Assembly (NCBI GenBank): GCA_016710165.1
Contig: JADJLJ010000001.1
Location: 682,001-746,000 of the forward strand
Direction: 5' to 3'
Length of the DNA: 64,000 nt
Source of the DNA: Chitinophagaceae bacterium
Lineage (GTDB): Bacteria > Bacteroidota > Bacteroidia > Chitinophagales > Chitinophagaceae
A program made the position numbers and the translations under genes. Below, piece after piece: positions 10,222 to 19,548 of the stretch (positions are counted from its first letter, which is position 1; every line of letters starts with the position of its first letter). The notes beneath the pieces are model-generated. The model made no database searches, was not told the origin of the DNA, and saw only the letters and a program-made list of their open reading frames with translations.

Positions 10222-11001
10222 ATGAAAGTAGTCATTTTTGCTGGTGGGCTTGGCACCCGTATCTCGGAAGAAACGGATACCCGTCCAAAGCCCATGGTGG
10301 AGATCGGGGGCAAACCCATCCTTTGGCATATCATGAAAATGTACAGTCACCATGGCTTCAATGATTTCGTGATCTGCCTGGGCTATAAAGGTTACGTGAT
10401 CAAGGAATATTTCATGAACTATTTTCTGCACAATTCAGATATTACCATTGACCTCGCTGACAATAAAATGGAAATTCACGGCACCAGGTCTGAGTCTTTC
10501 AAAGTGACCCTGGTTGAAACAGGTATGAGTACCAAAACAGCCGGCAGGTTGAAGCAGGTACAAAAATATATTGGCAATGAAGATTTCCTGCTGACATACG
10601 GGGATGGGGTAAGCGATGTGAACATTGCCGATTTGGTTTCATTTCATAAGAAGGCCGACAAAATTGCTACCGTAACATCCGTGCAGCCGGATGCCCGCTT
10701 CGGCGGAATGGATCTTGCTGCCGATGGAAGCGTAAATGCCTTCCGGGAAAAATCAAAAGCGGATGCACAGTGGATCAATGGCGGCTTCTTTGTTCTTAAA
10801 GCAACTGTGTTCAACTACCTCCAGAAAGATATGTCGAATATTATGTGGGAAGATGAGCCGCTGGAAAAACTCACTGCCGACAAACAACTGGTAGCCTATA
10901 AACATAAAGGTTTTTGGAAATGCATGGATGCCCTGCGGGATAAGATCGAATTAAATGAATTGTGGGAAAGCGGAAAAGCCCCCTGGAAAATCTGGAAATA
11001 A
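10222..11001 (+). CDS. rfbF: Glucose-1-phosphate cytidylyltransferase
   Basis: The 259-residue enzyme starts at ATG 10222. It makes CDP-glucose from CTP and glucose 1-phosphate, the first step towards CDP-linked deoxysugars. The nucleotidyltransferase signature AGGLGTRISEETDTRPKPM is at residues 7-25. IGGKPILWHIMKMY, TYGDGVSDV with the metal-binding Asp, and GFWKCMDALRDK are all as in RfbF. Length is normal. A CDP-glucose 4,6-dehydratase (rfbG), the usual next enzyme, is not in this window; an SDR of another type follows after four bases. Confidence 0.95.
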   Translation: MKVVIFAGGLGTRISEETDTRPKPMVEIGGKPILWHIMKMYSHHGFNDFVICLGYKGYVIKEYFMNYFLHNSDITIDLADNKMEIHGTRSESFKVTLVETGMSTKTAGRLKQVQKYIGNEDFLLTYGDGVSDVNIADLVSFHKKADKIATVTSVQPDARFGGMDLAADGSVNAFREKSKADAQWINGGFFVLKATVFNYLQKDMSNIMWEDEPLEKLTADKQLVAYKHKGFWKCMDALRDKIELNELWESGKAPWKIWK

Positions 11002-11005
11002 GATC

Positions 11006-12085
11006 ATGAAAGTATTAATAATAGGAAATCTTGGATACATCGGTCCGATCGTTGTCAAACATTTCAGGTCAGTATACCCTGGTTATTTTTTAGCGGGTTA
11101 CGACATCGGTTATTTTATCCAGAACAATACTTACAATGGAATTGCCGGAGATACCTTACTGAATGTTCAGTATTTTGGCGATGTAAGGAATTTTGATGCT
11201 TCGCTGCTGAATGGATTTGACGGCGTGATCTATCTGGCCGCTATTTCCAATGATCCGATGGGTAATGCGTATGAAGCCCCTACCCTTGATATAAATTGTA
11301 ATGCCGCCATTCACATTGCACAAGAAGCAAAGAAAGCGGGCGTAAAGCAGTTCGTTTTTGCCAGCAGTTGCAGTGTATATGGGTTTGCCGATAGTGCACC
11401 CCGGACCGAATCCTCCGAAGTAAATCCATTAACTGCTTACGCAAGGTCCAAAGTGAATGCCGAGAAAGGCCTGCAACCTTTGGCTGATGCTGATTTCCAA
11501 ATTACCTGTTTGCGCTTTGCAACAGCCTGTGGCTATAGCGACAGGCTGCGGTTAGACCTGGTGTTAAATGACTTTGTTGCCAGTGCCATTGCTGCAAAAA
11601 AGATCAGCATCTTAAGCGATGGCACCCCCTGGCGTCCCCTGATCCATGTAAAGGATATGGCAAGGGCAATGGATTGGGCCATTCAAAGAAAGGCAGGAGG
11701 AAATTTCCTGGTCATCAATACCGGGAGCAATATTTGGAATTACCAGGTAAAAGAACTGGCTGCAGCCGTGCAGCAACTGTTTACCGATGTGGAAGTGGAT
11801 ATTAATGCAAATGCACAGCCGGACAAACGGTCCTACAAAGTAAGTTTTGACCTGTATGAAAAACTGGCCACTGCCCATCAGCCACAGGTAAGTTTACAGG
11901 AGGCCGTACAGGATCTCAAAAACGGCTTGCAGGGAATAGGTTTTAATGACAGCAATTTCCGACAATCAGCAATGATCCGTTTAAAGACCATTGAAAAATT
12001 AATTGACCACCGGGTCATTGACCAGAACCTTGCTTTTAAAAACAGTAATGACAAAAATCGAATCCATAAAAGAAACGCTGCGTAA
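11006..12085 (+). CDS. NAD-dependent epimerase/dehydratase (extended SDR)
   Basis: This protein of 359 residues starts at ATG 11006. The NAD-binding motif GNLGYIG (GxxGxxG) is at residues 7-13. The catalytic Ser and Tyr-Lys pair appear as SSCSVYG and YARSK, and DGTPWRPLIHVKDMA is the typical C-terminal signature of nucleotide-sugar SDRs. It follows rfbF by four bases and overlaps the next gene by 38 bases, so it probably acts on the CDP-sugar made by RfbF. Whether it is an epimerase, reductase or dehydratase cannot be decided. Confidence 0.85.
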   Translation: MKVLIIGNLGYIGPIVVKHFRSVYPGYFLAGYDIGYFIQNNTYNGIAGDTLLNVQYFGDVRNFDASLLNGFDGVIYLAAISNDPMGNAYEAPTLDINCNAAIHIAQEAKKAGVKQFVFASSCSVYGFADSAPRTESSEVNPLTAYARSKVNAEKGLQPLADADFQITCLRFATACGYSDRLRLDLVLNDFVASAIAAKKISILSDGTPWRPLIHVKDMARAMDWAIQRKAGGNFLVINTGSNIWNYQVKELAAAVQQLFTDVEVDINANAQPDKRSYKVSFDLYEKLATAHQPQVSLQEAVQDLKNGLQGIGFNDSNFRQSAMIRLKTIEKLIDHRVIDQNLAFKNSNDKNRIHKRNAA

Positions 12086-13091
12086 TACTCCTGTTTACCG
12101 GGATGCATTTATTGAAGCATTGGTTGTGTTTGAAAAAAAAACGGGTCACCCGCAGTTAAACGTGAGGGATGCTGTTTCGGGGCCTTTAGCTGATGAATTG
12201 TTTATGGGGGAACGTTTCGCCAAAGAATTACAAAACGGGTTAAAGATAAATTTTGTTTACAACTCAAAAATTGCACGAGAGTTTCTCTTGTGCGATCCCG
12301 CTGTTCCCAATCATGTGTGGGAACCGCAGACCACTAAATTGCTGCTTCATTTTTCAAAAAATGCAGGGAATGTGATCATTGCCGGTGCATATTTTGGCGA
12401 CCAGGCCATACCGGTCGCTCATAATATCAGGGACACAGGCCTGTGTCATACCTTTGAGCCTAATAAGAATAATTCCGACCTGATCATTGAGAATGCAAGG
12501 CTTAATAACCTGGACAATATCCTCATCAACAACCTTGCCCTGTGGAATAAAAGCAATGAGAAACTAATCTTTGAAGGAGAAGATGCATTAGCCAGTACGG
12601 TGGAAGCATCCGGTTCAGCTGCCCATGTTCTGCATACCATAACCATCGACGATTATGTATCCGGAAATAAAGTAAGCAAGGTTGACCTTTTAATGATCGA
12701 TGTGGAAGGAAGTGAAATAAAAGTTCTACAGGGTGCCGTTGAAATGCTGAAAAAAGATAAACCGGTCGTTGTTTTTGAAACCCACAGCCTGTATGATGAC
12801 TGGAGCAACGGGTTGCAAAATTGCCCTTCCGCCAGATTGATGAAGGAACTCGGGTATGAAGTATTTGCAGTCCGGGAATTTCATCAGAATATCGATACCG
12901 GTGATATGCCGATCGAATTACTCCCATTAGACAGGACCTATTGCGAAACACCGCCCCATCATGGTTTCAATATGCTGGCCGTTCCTTCAAAAACACGTAT
13001 AGAAAACGAATTGTTCAGGATCGTGTATGACCTCAGTCCCAAGTTGATCCTGCCGAAAAATGATGCCAGGTTCTCCCCATCGAAATTTTAA
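12048..13091 (+). CDS. FkbM family methyltransferase
   Basis: About 347 residues from ATG 12048 (MTKIESIKETLRN), overlapping the end of the upstream SDR gene. The SAM-binding core appears as NVIIAGAYFGDQAIPVA, the acidic HTFEPNKNNSDL and the FkbM signature LLMIDVEGSEIKVLQGA near residues 218-234. FkbM enzymes O-methylate sugars or natural products, so this enzyme probably methylates a hydroxyl on the locus sugar. The translational overlap supports coexpression with the SDR. Confidence 0.85.
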   Translation: MTKIESIKETLRNTPVYRDAFIEALVVFEKKTGHPQLNVRDAVSGPLADELFMGERFAKELQNGLKINFVYNSKIAREFLLCDPAVPNHVWEPQTTKLLLHFSKNAGNVIIAGAYFGDQAIPVAHNIRDTGLCHTFEPNKNNSDLIIENARLNNLDNILINNLALWNKSNEKLIFEGEDALASTVEASGSAAHVLHTITIDDYVSGNKVSKVDLLMIDVEGSEIKVLQGAVEMLKKDKPVVVFETHSLYDDWSNGLQNCPSARLMKELGYEVFAVREFHQNIDTGDMPIELLPLDRTYCETPPHHGFNMLAVPSKTRIENELFRIVYDLSPKLILPKNDARFSPSKF

Positions 13092-13100
13092 AAACTTAAA

Positions 13101-13652
13101 ATGATATTTAACCCACTTACGCTAAAAGGAGCTTTCACCATTGATGTACAGCCTTCCCAGGATAGCCGTGGATTTTTTACAAGAACATTCTGTGAAAAGG
13201 AATTTGCCGGACATGACCTGGTTCAACATTTTGTGCAGGCCAATCATTCCGGTACGAACGGTAAGGGGGTCATACGTGGCATGCATTTTCAAAACAGTCC
13301 CTTTTGCGAAGTGAAACTGGTGAAATGTGTACAGGGCGCCATATTTGATGTGATCATTGACGTACGAGCCGGCTCATCTACATTTTTACAATGGTTTGGT
13401 GCAGAACTTTCGGCCGAAAACAAACGCATGATGTACGTACCGGCCGGGTTCGCCCACGGCTTTCAATCGCTCTCCGGATATTCCGAAATAACGTATATGG
13501 TTTCTGCTTTTTACAATAAGGAAAGTGAGGGCGGCGTAAAATATGATGACCCAAAAGTAAATATTGAATGGCCTTTGCCGGTTTCTCTCGTTTCTGATAA
13601 AGACATGCAGATCCCTTTCATTGATGCTAATTTCAAAGGAGTCTTTTTATAA
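13101..13652 (+). CDS. dTDP-4-dehydrorhamnose 3,5-epimerase family (RmlC-like cupin)
   Basis: The 183-residue protein has the complete RmlC pattern: SRGFFTRTFCEKEF, VIRGMHFQ with the catalytic His, DVIIDVRAGS with the supporting Asp, VPAGFAHGFQ, and TYMVSAFY with the candidate catalytic Tyr, ending in YDDPKVNIEWP. RmlC enzymes epimerise C3 and C5 of 4-keto-6-deoxy sugars. With rfbF nearby the substrate may be a CDP-sugar rather than a dTDP-sugar. It begins nine bases after the FkbM gene. Confidence 0.88.
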   Translation: MIFNPLTLKGAFTIDVQPSQDSRGFFTRTFCEKEFAGHDLVQHFVQANHSGTNGKGVIRGMHFQNSPFCEVKLVKCVQGAIFDVIIDVRAGSSTFLQWFGAELSAENKRMMYVPAGFAHGFQSLSGYSEITYMVSAFYNKESEGGVKYDDPKVNIEWPLPVSLVSDKDMQIPFIDANFKGVFL

Positions 13653-13654
13653 TC

Positions 13655-14463
13655 ATGCATGAAACAACTCCATTGGTAACTGTCGGGATTCCTACATACA
13701 ACAGGCCCGGAGGGCTTGAAAGGACACTCGCCTGCATTACAGTACAGACGTATGCCAACCTGGAGATCATTGTTTCCGATAACTGCTCTGCGGATCCCAG
13801 GGTATTGCCCGTATTGGAAAAAATATGCCGGGCTTGATAAAAGGGTAAAATACCATATTCAAAAAAAGAATCTCAGCATTGTTCCCAATTTTCAATTTTT
13901 GCTGGATAATGCAAGCGGTGAATATTTTATGTGGGCCGCAGATGACGATCAGTGGAACAATGATTTTATAGAACGCTGCGTAAAAGCAATGGAAACAAAC
14001 AATGAGGTAGCCATAGCCATAACAAGGATGGATGTGTTTGACAAGAACATTATGTGGTCTATACCGGACCGCTCTGGTGAAAGATGTTCCATTTCACAAC
14101 AGTTGGGGCGGTGAGCATCTTTTTCTATATGAGGTCATCACTAAAGGAAAATTTATGCTCGTGGAAGGACCACCGGCTTTTCATTACTTTGAGGGGGGCA
14201 GTTCAAAAACAAATGCTTCCATCCGGAAGGCATTTAATATCAGGAGCAGATATTATTTCCTGGATGGGTATATTTTCAAATACCTCACTTACCAATTCAG
14301 ATTTAAACATTTATCTTTCATTAAAAAAGCAGGATTGTTCTTTTCAAATGGGGCAGCACTGATCTTTAACGAGGACTACATCCTGTATTATATCCTGATC
14401 AAAAAACCCCTGAGGGCTTTTCTAAATAAATTTAAAACCAAGCCAGTTGAATATCGTCCGTAA
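13655..14463 (+). pseudogene. GT2 glycosyltransferase, split by two frame changes
   Basis: Three reading frames together give one GT2 protein. The first (13655-13837) has VTVGIPTYNRPGGLERTL and VSDNCSADP. The second continues as KRVKYHIQKKNLSIVPNFQF and contains WAADDDQW with the metal-binding acidic triplet. The third, from about 14050, gives GLYRTALVKDVPF and GGEHLFLYEV to the stop at 14463. The first shift is explained by one extra A in the run 13818-13823. The second, near 14045-14055, needs one base skipped, and the protein may also lack a segment there compared with relatives. It may be a real pseudogene or a sequence error. Confidence 0.7.
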
Positions 14464-15169
14464 AATAAAAAAAGCATTCCTCCCGCCAAAACATAAGGTT
14501 ACATATAACCAGGACGGGTTAATAACCTATCACAACAATGGCTTTATGAAAGATCCTGCTTTCATCAAAGCCGAAAAGGCCGGCGCAGCAACAGGTTCAT
14601 GGGCCAGCATTCACTGGCGGGTACATACTATTTTATGGGCGGCCAGTCATTGCAAGGATATAGAAGGTGATTTTGTGGAATGCGGAACGAATAAGGGCGG
14701 ATATGCAAAAGCCATTTGCGAGTACCTTGATTTCAGGAACATCAGCAAAACATTTTATTTACTGGATACTTTTGAAGGGCTGGATGAGACCTTGTTAACC
14801 GATGCAGAAAAAGCCGCAGGCAAAAAAGAATATTTTGAAGCCGCTTATTCGGATTGTTTTGAAGAAGTACAAAAGACCTTTTCATCCGAACCAAATGTTA
14901 AGCTGATCAAGGGGTCTGTTCCGGGAACACTTAACCAGGTTCCCAGTCAAAATATTGCTTTCCTGTCCATTGATATGAATAATGTGAATCCTGAAATTGC
15001 TGCCATGGATCATTTTTGGGATAAACTCAGTAAAGGAGGGATCGTTGTGCTGGATGATTATGCTTATATGACCTATGATTTCCAGTATGAAGCGCACAAT
15101 AACTGGGCAATGAAAAAAGGAATTAAGATATTGTCATTGCCAACCGGCCAGGGATTGATAATAAAATAA
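14447..15169 (+). CDS. TylF/MycF-type O-methyltransferase
   Basis: The 240-residue protein begins at TTG 14447, overlapping the end of the GT2 gene by 17 bases. It shows the macrocin O-methyltransferase pattern: DFVECGTNKGGYAKAI as SAM motif, FYLLDTFEGLDE, the metal-site region DMNNVNPEIAAMDHFW, and GGIVVLDDYAY. Enzymes of this family O-methylate sugar hydroxyls in a metal-dependent way. The neighbours suggest a sugar of the locus glycan as substrate. Confidence 0.82.
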   Translation: MNIVRKIKKAFLPPKHKVTYNQDGLITYHNNGFMKDPAFIKAEKAGAATGSWASIHWRVHTILWAASHCKDIEGDFVECGTNKGGYAKAICEYLDFRNISKTFYLLDTFEGLDETLLTDAEKAAGKKEYFEAAYSDCFEEVQKTFSSEPNVKLIKGSVPGTLNQVPSQNIAFLSIDMNNVNPEIAAMDHFWDKLSKGGIVVLDDYAYMTYDFQYEAHNNWAMKKGIKILSLPTGQGLIIK

Positions 15170-15183
15170 AGAGCCTACAGGAT

Positions 15184-16119
15184 ATGAAAATACTGATCAC
15201 AGGTGCAAACGGGTTTATTGGTTCTTACCTTGCTCACTTTTTTCTGCAAAAGGGATACGAGGTCATTGCCACTTCAAGGCAATTTCATCCTTCTACCCGG
15301 GCCTTACTTAAGCATGCACAGCTAATTGACCTGGATGTACTGGATACTCCACAACTGCAACGAATGGCATTGCAGGCAGACGTTGTTATTCATACTGCTA
15401 CTGCCAATGACATTATTTCAAAAGATGGCATTAAGGGAATTGAACTGTCTGCCATCGGCACCAGGAACATCCTCGACCTGGCTGTAAAGAATAATATCCC
15501 GAACTGTATTGTTTTTTCAACCCTGCAGGTATACGGAACCGAATTGACCGGCGAAATTTCTGAGACCTCCCCATTGCATTTTGCCAATGACTATGGCATC
15601 AACCACCTGCTGGCAGAAATGTATGCAGAGATGTACAGCAGGCAGGGAAAAGTACAAACGGTATCGGTTCGCCCCAGCAATGTATATGGGCCGGTGTTGA
15701 CCGACGCATTCAACCGCTGGTCCCTGGTGCCGGGTTGTTTTTGCAGGGAGGCCATGGGAGCAGGAACCATTACCATCAAGTCTTCCGGTAAGCAAACGCG
15801 TAATTTTATTCACCTCGAAAACCTCAGCAGGGCTGTTGAAAGCATAATAAAGCGGTTTCCGGATAAATATGAATGCTATAACTTAGCATCTTCCCGGTGC
15901 TTAATGATGACAGAAGTGGCCGAAATAACAAGGCAGGTATATGAAAAAGAATTTCAAAAACCAGTACAGGTTAACATTGAGGGTACAGAACCGGCCGAAC
16001 CAAACCGGTTCAGCATCAACTTGACCAAATTACAAAGCACTGGCTTCCTTGAAGATGAAAATTCTACTTTACAAGCTGCCATTTCAGACATATTTAAATA
16101 CCTTAACTCAAAAAAATAA
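15184..16119 (+). CDS. Extended SDR oxidoreductase with altered active-site lysine
   Basis: The 311-residue protein starts at ATG 15184. The NAD-binding site is GANGFIG at residues 7-13 and the Ser/Thr position is in FSTLQVYG. At the place of the usual Tyr-x-x-x-Lys the sequence is YGINH, so the catalytic lysine is replaced by His. The C-terminal NFIHLENLSRAVESI matches nucleotide-sugar SDRs. It may be a low-activity, differently acting or binding-only member. It lies 14 bases after the TylF gene and four before the CmcI gene. Confidence 0.8.
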   Translation: MKILITGANGFIGSYLAHFFLQKGYEVIATSRQFHPSTRALLKHAQLIDLDVLDTPQLQRMALQADVVIHTATANDIISKDGIKGIELSAIGTRNILDLAVKNNIPNCIVFSTLQVYGTELTGEISETSPLHFANDYGINHLLAEMYAEMYSRQGKVQTVSVRPSNVYGPVLTDAFNRWSLVPGCFCREAMGAGTITIKSSGKQTRNFIHLENLSRAVESIIKRFPDKYECYNLASSRCLMMTEVAEITRQVYEKEFQKPVQVNIEGTEPAEPNRFSINLTKLQSTGFLEDENSTLQAAISDIFKYLNSKK

Positions 16120-16122
16120 TAA

Positions 16123-16860
16123 ATGGATCCCATTTCAGAATTTAAGAACGAAAGAGCTACCGCACAAAAGGAAATGCTTCAAGATGCAGAACTAAAACAA
16201 AAGTCGCTTGACTGGATGCTTCATGCAGACAAGTATAAATACACTTACAATTTTACCTGGATGGGACGGCCCATCATTAAATACCCCCAGGACATTGTCA
16301 TCATGCAGGAACTGATATGGGATGTAAAACCTGACCTGATCATCGAAACAGGGATCGCTCATGGTGGTTCAATCATATTTTCGTCCTCCATGATGGAACT
16401 CATGGGCAATGGCGGGAAAGTGATCGCCGTAGATATTGATATCCGGAAACATAACCGGGATGAGATCGAGAAGCACCCGATGATGAAGAACATTACCATG
16501 CTGGAGGGTTCCTCCGTTGATGAAAAGATCGTTCAGCAAATTACTGACTATGCTAAAAATTTCAAGAAGGTGATGGTGGTACTGGATTCAAATCATTCAC
16601 ACGAGCATGTGTACAGAGAACTGGAACTATATACGCCGCTGGTAAGTTTAGATTCCTACATTTTATTACCCGATACATTTGTTGAGTTTTTTCCAAAGGG
16701 TTATGTAACCAACAGACCATGGGATGTAGGCAATAATCCATATACCGCCATGGAAGCTTACTTAGAAACCACAGACCAGTTCGTAAAGGATGAAAGCATT
16801 ACCAACAAATTACTGATCACGGAGGCATTCGGTGGCGGGTACCTAAAAAGAGTCAAGTAA
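16123..16860 (+). CDS. Cephalosporin hydroxylase (CmcI)/rhamnosyl O-methyltransferase family
   Basis: The 245-residue protein carries the CmcI pattern: NFTWMGRPIIKYPQDI, the SAM motif DLIIETGIAHGGSIIFSSSM, VIAVDIDIRKHNR, and VVLDSNHSHEHVYRELELY with the candidate metal-binding acidic and His residues. Despite the name, many relatives are sugar O-methyltransferases. It is the third methyltransferase-like enzyme in this locus, four bases downstream of the SDR gene. Confidence 0.85.
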   Translation: MDPISEFKNERATAQKEMLQDAELKQKSLDWMLHADKYKYTYNFTWMGRPIIKYPQDIVIMQELIWDVKPDLIIETGIAHGGSIIFSSSMMELMGNGGKVIAVDIDIRKHNRDEIEKHPMMKNITMLEGSSVDEKIVQQITDYAKNFKKVMVVLDSNHSHEHVYRELELYTPLVSLDSYILLPDTFVEFFPKGYVTNRPWDVGNNPYTAMEAYLETTDQFVKDESITNKLLITEAFGGGYLKRVK

Positions 16861-16908
16861 ACTTTATTATCAACAGTATAAATATGGCCGGTTAAAATTC
16901 CATTCAGC

Positions 16909-17501
16909 ATGTTGAAAAAATAAACCTGTTGGCCTACTATTTATTCAAGTACCCGTACTACAAATTGTCGTTTGGCGCCATTGGTTCATCCACCCGGCTC
17001 ATCAACACACAGGTTGACGGGTACGCAAGGATATTCATTGGCTCAAAAGTTTATATAAACAATGCCGGTTGGCTGGCCTGCGCTCCTTTAACAGGAGATA
17101 CCAATGCCCGGCTCAGTATCGGCGATGGCTGTTACATCGGGCGTTTCTGTCACCTATACGCAACGTCAAAGATCGAGATCGGCAAAAAGGTATTGATGGC
17201 CGATAAGGTTTATATCAGCGACAACCTCCACAGCTATGAGAACATTGAACTGCCGGTCATTGACCAGCCCATAAAACAAACGGAGGCTGTGATCATTGGC
17301 GATGGCGCCTGGCTGGGTGAGAATGTGTGTATCATCGGTGCCAGTGTAGGAAAGAACAGCGTGATCGGATCAAACTCCGTTGTAACAAAGAGCATCCCCG
17401 ACCACTGTGTGGCCATCGGTTCGCCGGCAGTAATCATCAAACGGTATAATTTCGAAACAAAACAATGGCAGAAGACAGATAAAGAGGGCGGGTTTATCTG
17501 A
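16909..17501 (+). CDS. Hexapeptide-repeat (left-handed beta-helix) acyltransferase, frameshift at start
   Basis: The protein shows hexapeptide repeats through most of its length (IGDGCYIG, IGKKVLMADKVYISDN, IGDGAWLGENVCIIGASVG, IGSNSVVTKSIPDHCVAIG), as in WecD/NeuD/VatA-type sugar O-acetyltransferases, with a candidate catalytic His in DNLHSYE. ATG 16909 reads MLKK and then meets a stop; adding one A to the run 16915-16920 would give MLKKINLLAYYLFKYPYYKL, a natural N-terminus. Without that, only TTG 16929 is left as a start. It probably acetylates a sugar of the locus. Confidence 0.82.
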
Positions 17502-17512
17502 AACGGGAAAAC

Positions 17513-18654
17513 ATGAACAAGCAAAAAGTATTAATAACAGGCGGCGCCGGGTTCATCGGTTCAAACCTTGCCCTGTATCTTTTAGAGAAAGGATACCGGG
17601 TAACGGTTCTTGATAACCTGTCGGAGCAGGTACATGGCGCTGAACCGGACACCACTTCCCCCCTTTTCATTTCTATCCGGGATAAAGTGAATTTCATCCG
17701 GGGTACCGTTACGTCCGTTGATGACTGGAATAAAGCGATCCATGATAATGAAGTGATCGTACACCTGGCCGCCGAAACCGGTACCGGCCAGTCGATGTAC
17801 CAGATAAAAAAATATACGGAGGTGAATATCGGGGGTACAGCCATCATGTTGGATATTCTTGCCAATACTGAAACAAGCGTAAAAAAAGTAGTTGTTGCAT
17901 CATCCAGGGCCATCTATGGCGAAGGGAAATACCTGTCCAAAGAACTGGGCCCTGTTTATCCCGATCATCGCCTGGCAAAAGATATGGATGCCGGGAATTT
18001 TGAAGTAAGCTACCCGGGCACAAGCCAGCCATTGCAACTGGTTGCCACCGATGAGGATTCAAAGATCCATCCAACCTCCGTGTATGGCATCACCAAGCAG
18101 AACCAGGAACAGATGGTAATGACGGTTTGCCCATCCATCGGCATAGCGCCGGTTGCTTTCCGCTACCAGAATGTATATGGACCCGGTCAATCATTGAGCA
18201 ATCCCTATACAGGCATTCTTTCCATTTTTTCTACCCTCATAAAAAATAACAAGCCCATCAACATTTTTGAAGATGGAAAAGAGAGCCGTGACTTTGTTTA
18301 CATCGATGATGTGGTAAGGGCCACGCACCTGGGTATTGAAAAAGCAGAAGCCAATGAACAGGTGTTCAATGTAGGAACGGGCAAAGCGGTTCCCGTTTCG
18401 GAAGTGGCCGGCTTATTGGTAAGCTATTACCATGCAAATGTTCCGGTACAGGTTTCCGGCAACTACCGCCTGGAGATATCCGCCACAACTATGCAGATGC
18501 CGGCAAAATTGAAAAACTGCTTTCTTTCAGACCGGAATATGATTTTGAAACAGGCCTGAAACGGTTTACTGACTGGGTTAACAGCCAACAGGTTCAGCAG
18601 AGTAAATACGAAGACTCCATCAACGAAATGAGATCAAAAGGTTTACTGAAATAA
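17513..18654 (+). CDS. NAD-dependent nucleotide-sugar 4-epimerase-like SDR, frameshift near the 3' end
   Basis: The N-terminal GGAGFIGSN, SSRAIYGEG, VYGITK (Tyr-x-x-x-Lys) and ESRDFVYIDDVVRATHLG place it with extended SDR epimerases. LDNLSEQVHGAEP and LAAETGTGQSMYQI resemble dTDP-L-rhamnose 4-epimerases. In the given sequence the frame ends at 18559 with an atypical tail. Adding one G at 18472-18473 restores the family ending (GDIRHNYADIGKIEKLL, then FRPEYDFETGLKRF) up to TAA 18654, only five bases before the next gene. A sequencing error is the simplest explanation. Confidence 0.82.
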
Positions 18655-18659
18655 ACACT

Positions 18660-19547
18660 ATGGGAAAGATCGGCCTGGTTACGGTATTGTTCAAAAGCGA
18701 TGAAGTATTGCCCGGCTTTTTTGCAAGCGTAGCAAAACAGGACTATAAAGAGTACATCCTTTACTTAATTGACAACTCTCCCAGCCCGGTCTCTGACAGC
18801 ATCATAGAAAAATGCCTGTCCGAAAACACGATCACTGAATGCAGGCATATAAAAAGCCCCGGCAACGTGGGAGTGGCAGAAGGAAATAATACCGGCATCC
18901 GGAATGCCCTGGCCGATGGCTGTTCTTATGTTTTGTTGCTCAACAACGACATTGAACTGGAACAGGACCTTGTTTTCAGCAGCATGGTTTCGCTCAGTGA
19001 AACAAAAGCTGAAAAGATCATTATTCCCAAGATATTTTATTTCGATACCCGTAAGATCTGGATGGCCGGCGGCGTGATGAATAAATGGCGTGCCCTGGGC
19101 ATTCACTATGGGGATGGAAAGGACGATGCCCCTGTATACAATGTGGCAAAGCACATAACCTATGCCCCCACCTGTTTCATGTTCATTGAAAGCAGCGTTT
19201 TCAAAAAAGTAGGGATGATGGATGCAAAGTATTTTGCGTACTACGACGATACAGATTTTGTTTTCCGGGCATTGAAGGCAGGATATAAGATGTATTACGA
19301 ACCTGCGCTTACTGTGTTGCACAAGGTTTCCTCCTCTACCGGCGGTGATTCAACTTTCTATGTCTATTATTCAAACCGCAACAAGATCTATTTTACAAGA
19401 AAGAACCTGTCCGGCCTTGTAAAATACTTTGCCATCGGCTACACCCTCTTTACAAGGATATTCTACTACATCCGTTTTGATGCAGCACAAAGGAAAAAAC
19501 TGCTGCAGGGATTGAAGGACGGGTTTAAGATACCTGTTTCAGGATAG
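18660..19547 (+). CDS. Glycosyltransferase family 2 (rhamnosyltransferase-like)
   Basis: The 295-residue GT-A enzyme has VTVLFKSDEVLPGFFAS at the start, SPGNVGVAEGNNTGIRNAL, LLLNNDIELEQDL with the metal-binding acidic residues, and YDDTDFVFRALKAGYKMYYEPA in the acceptor half. These are features of rhamnosyl- and related GT2 transferases that build surface polysaccharides. It is the last gene of the plus-strand glycan locus and converges on mqnA, whose stop is one base away. Confidence 0.88.
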   Translation: MGKIGLVTVLFKSDEVLPGFFASVAKQDYKEYILYLIDNSPSPVSDSIIEKCLSENTITECRHIKSPGNVGVAEGNNTGIRNALADGCSYVLLLNNDIELEQDLVFSSMVSLSETKAEKIIIPKIFYFDTRKIWMAGGVMNKWRALGIHYGDGKDDAPVYNVAKHITYAPTCFMFIESSVFKKVGMMDAKYFAYYDDTDFVFRALKAGYKMYYEPALTVLHKVSSSTGGDSTFYVYYSNRNKIYFTRKNLSGLVKYFAIGYTLFTRIFYYIRFDAAQRKKLLQGLKDGFKIPVSG

Positions 19548-19548
19548 G

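Noticed and set aside
10222..19547. Horizontally acquired island with a mobile element
   Set aside because: No transposase, integrase, direct-repeat ends or obvious base-composition break was seen at the borders.
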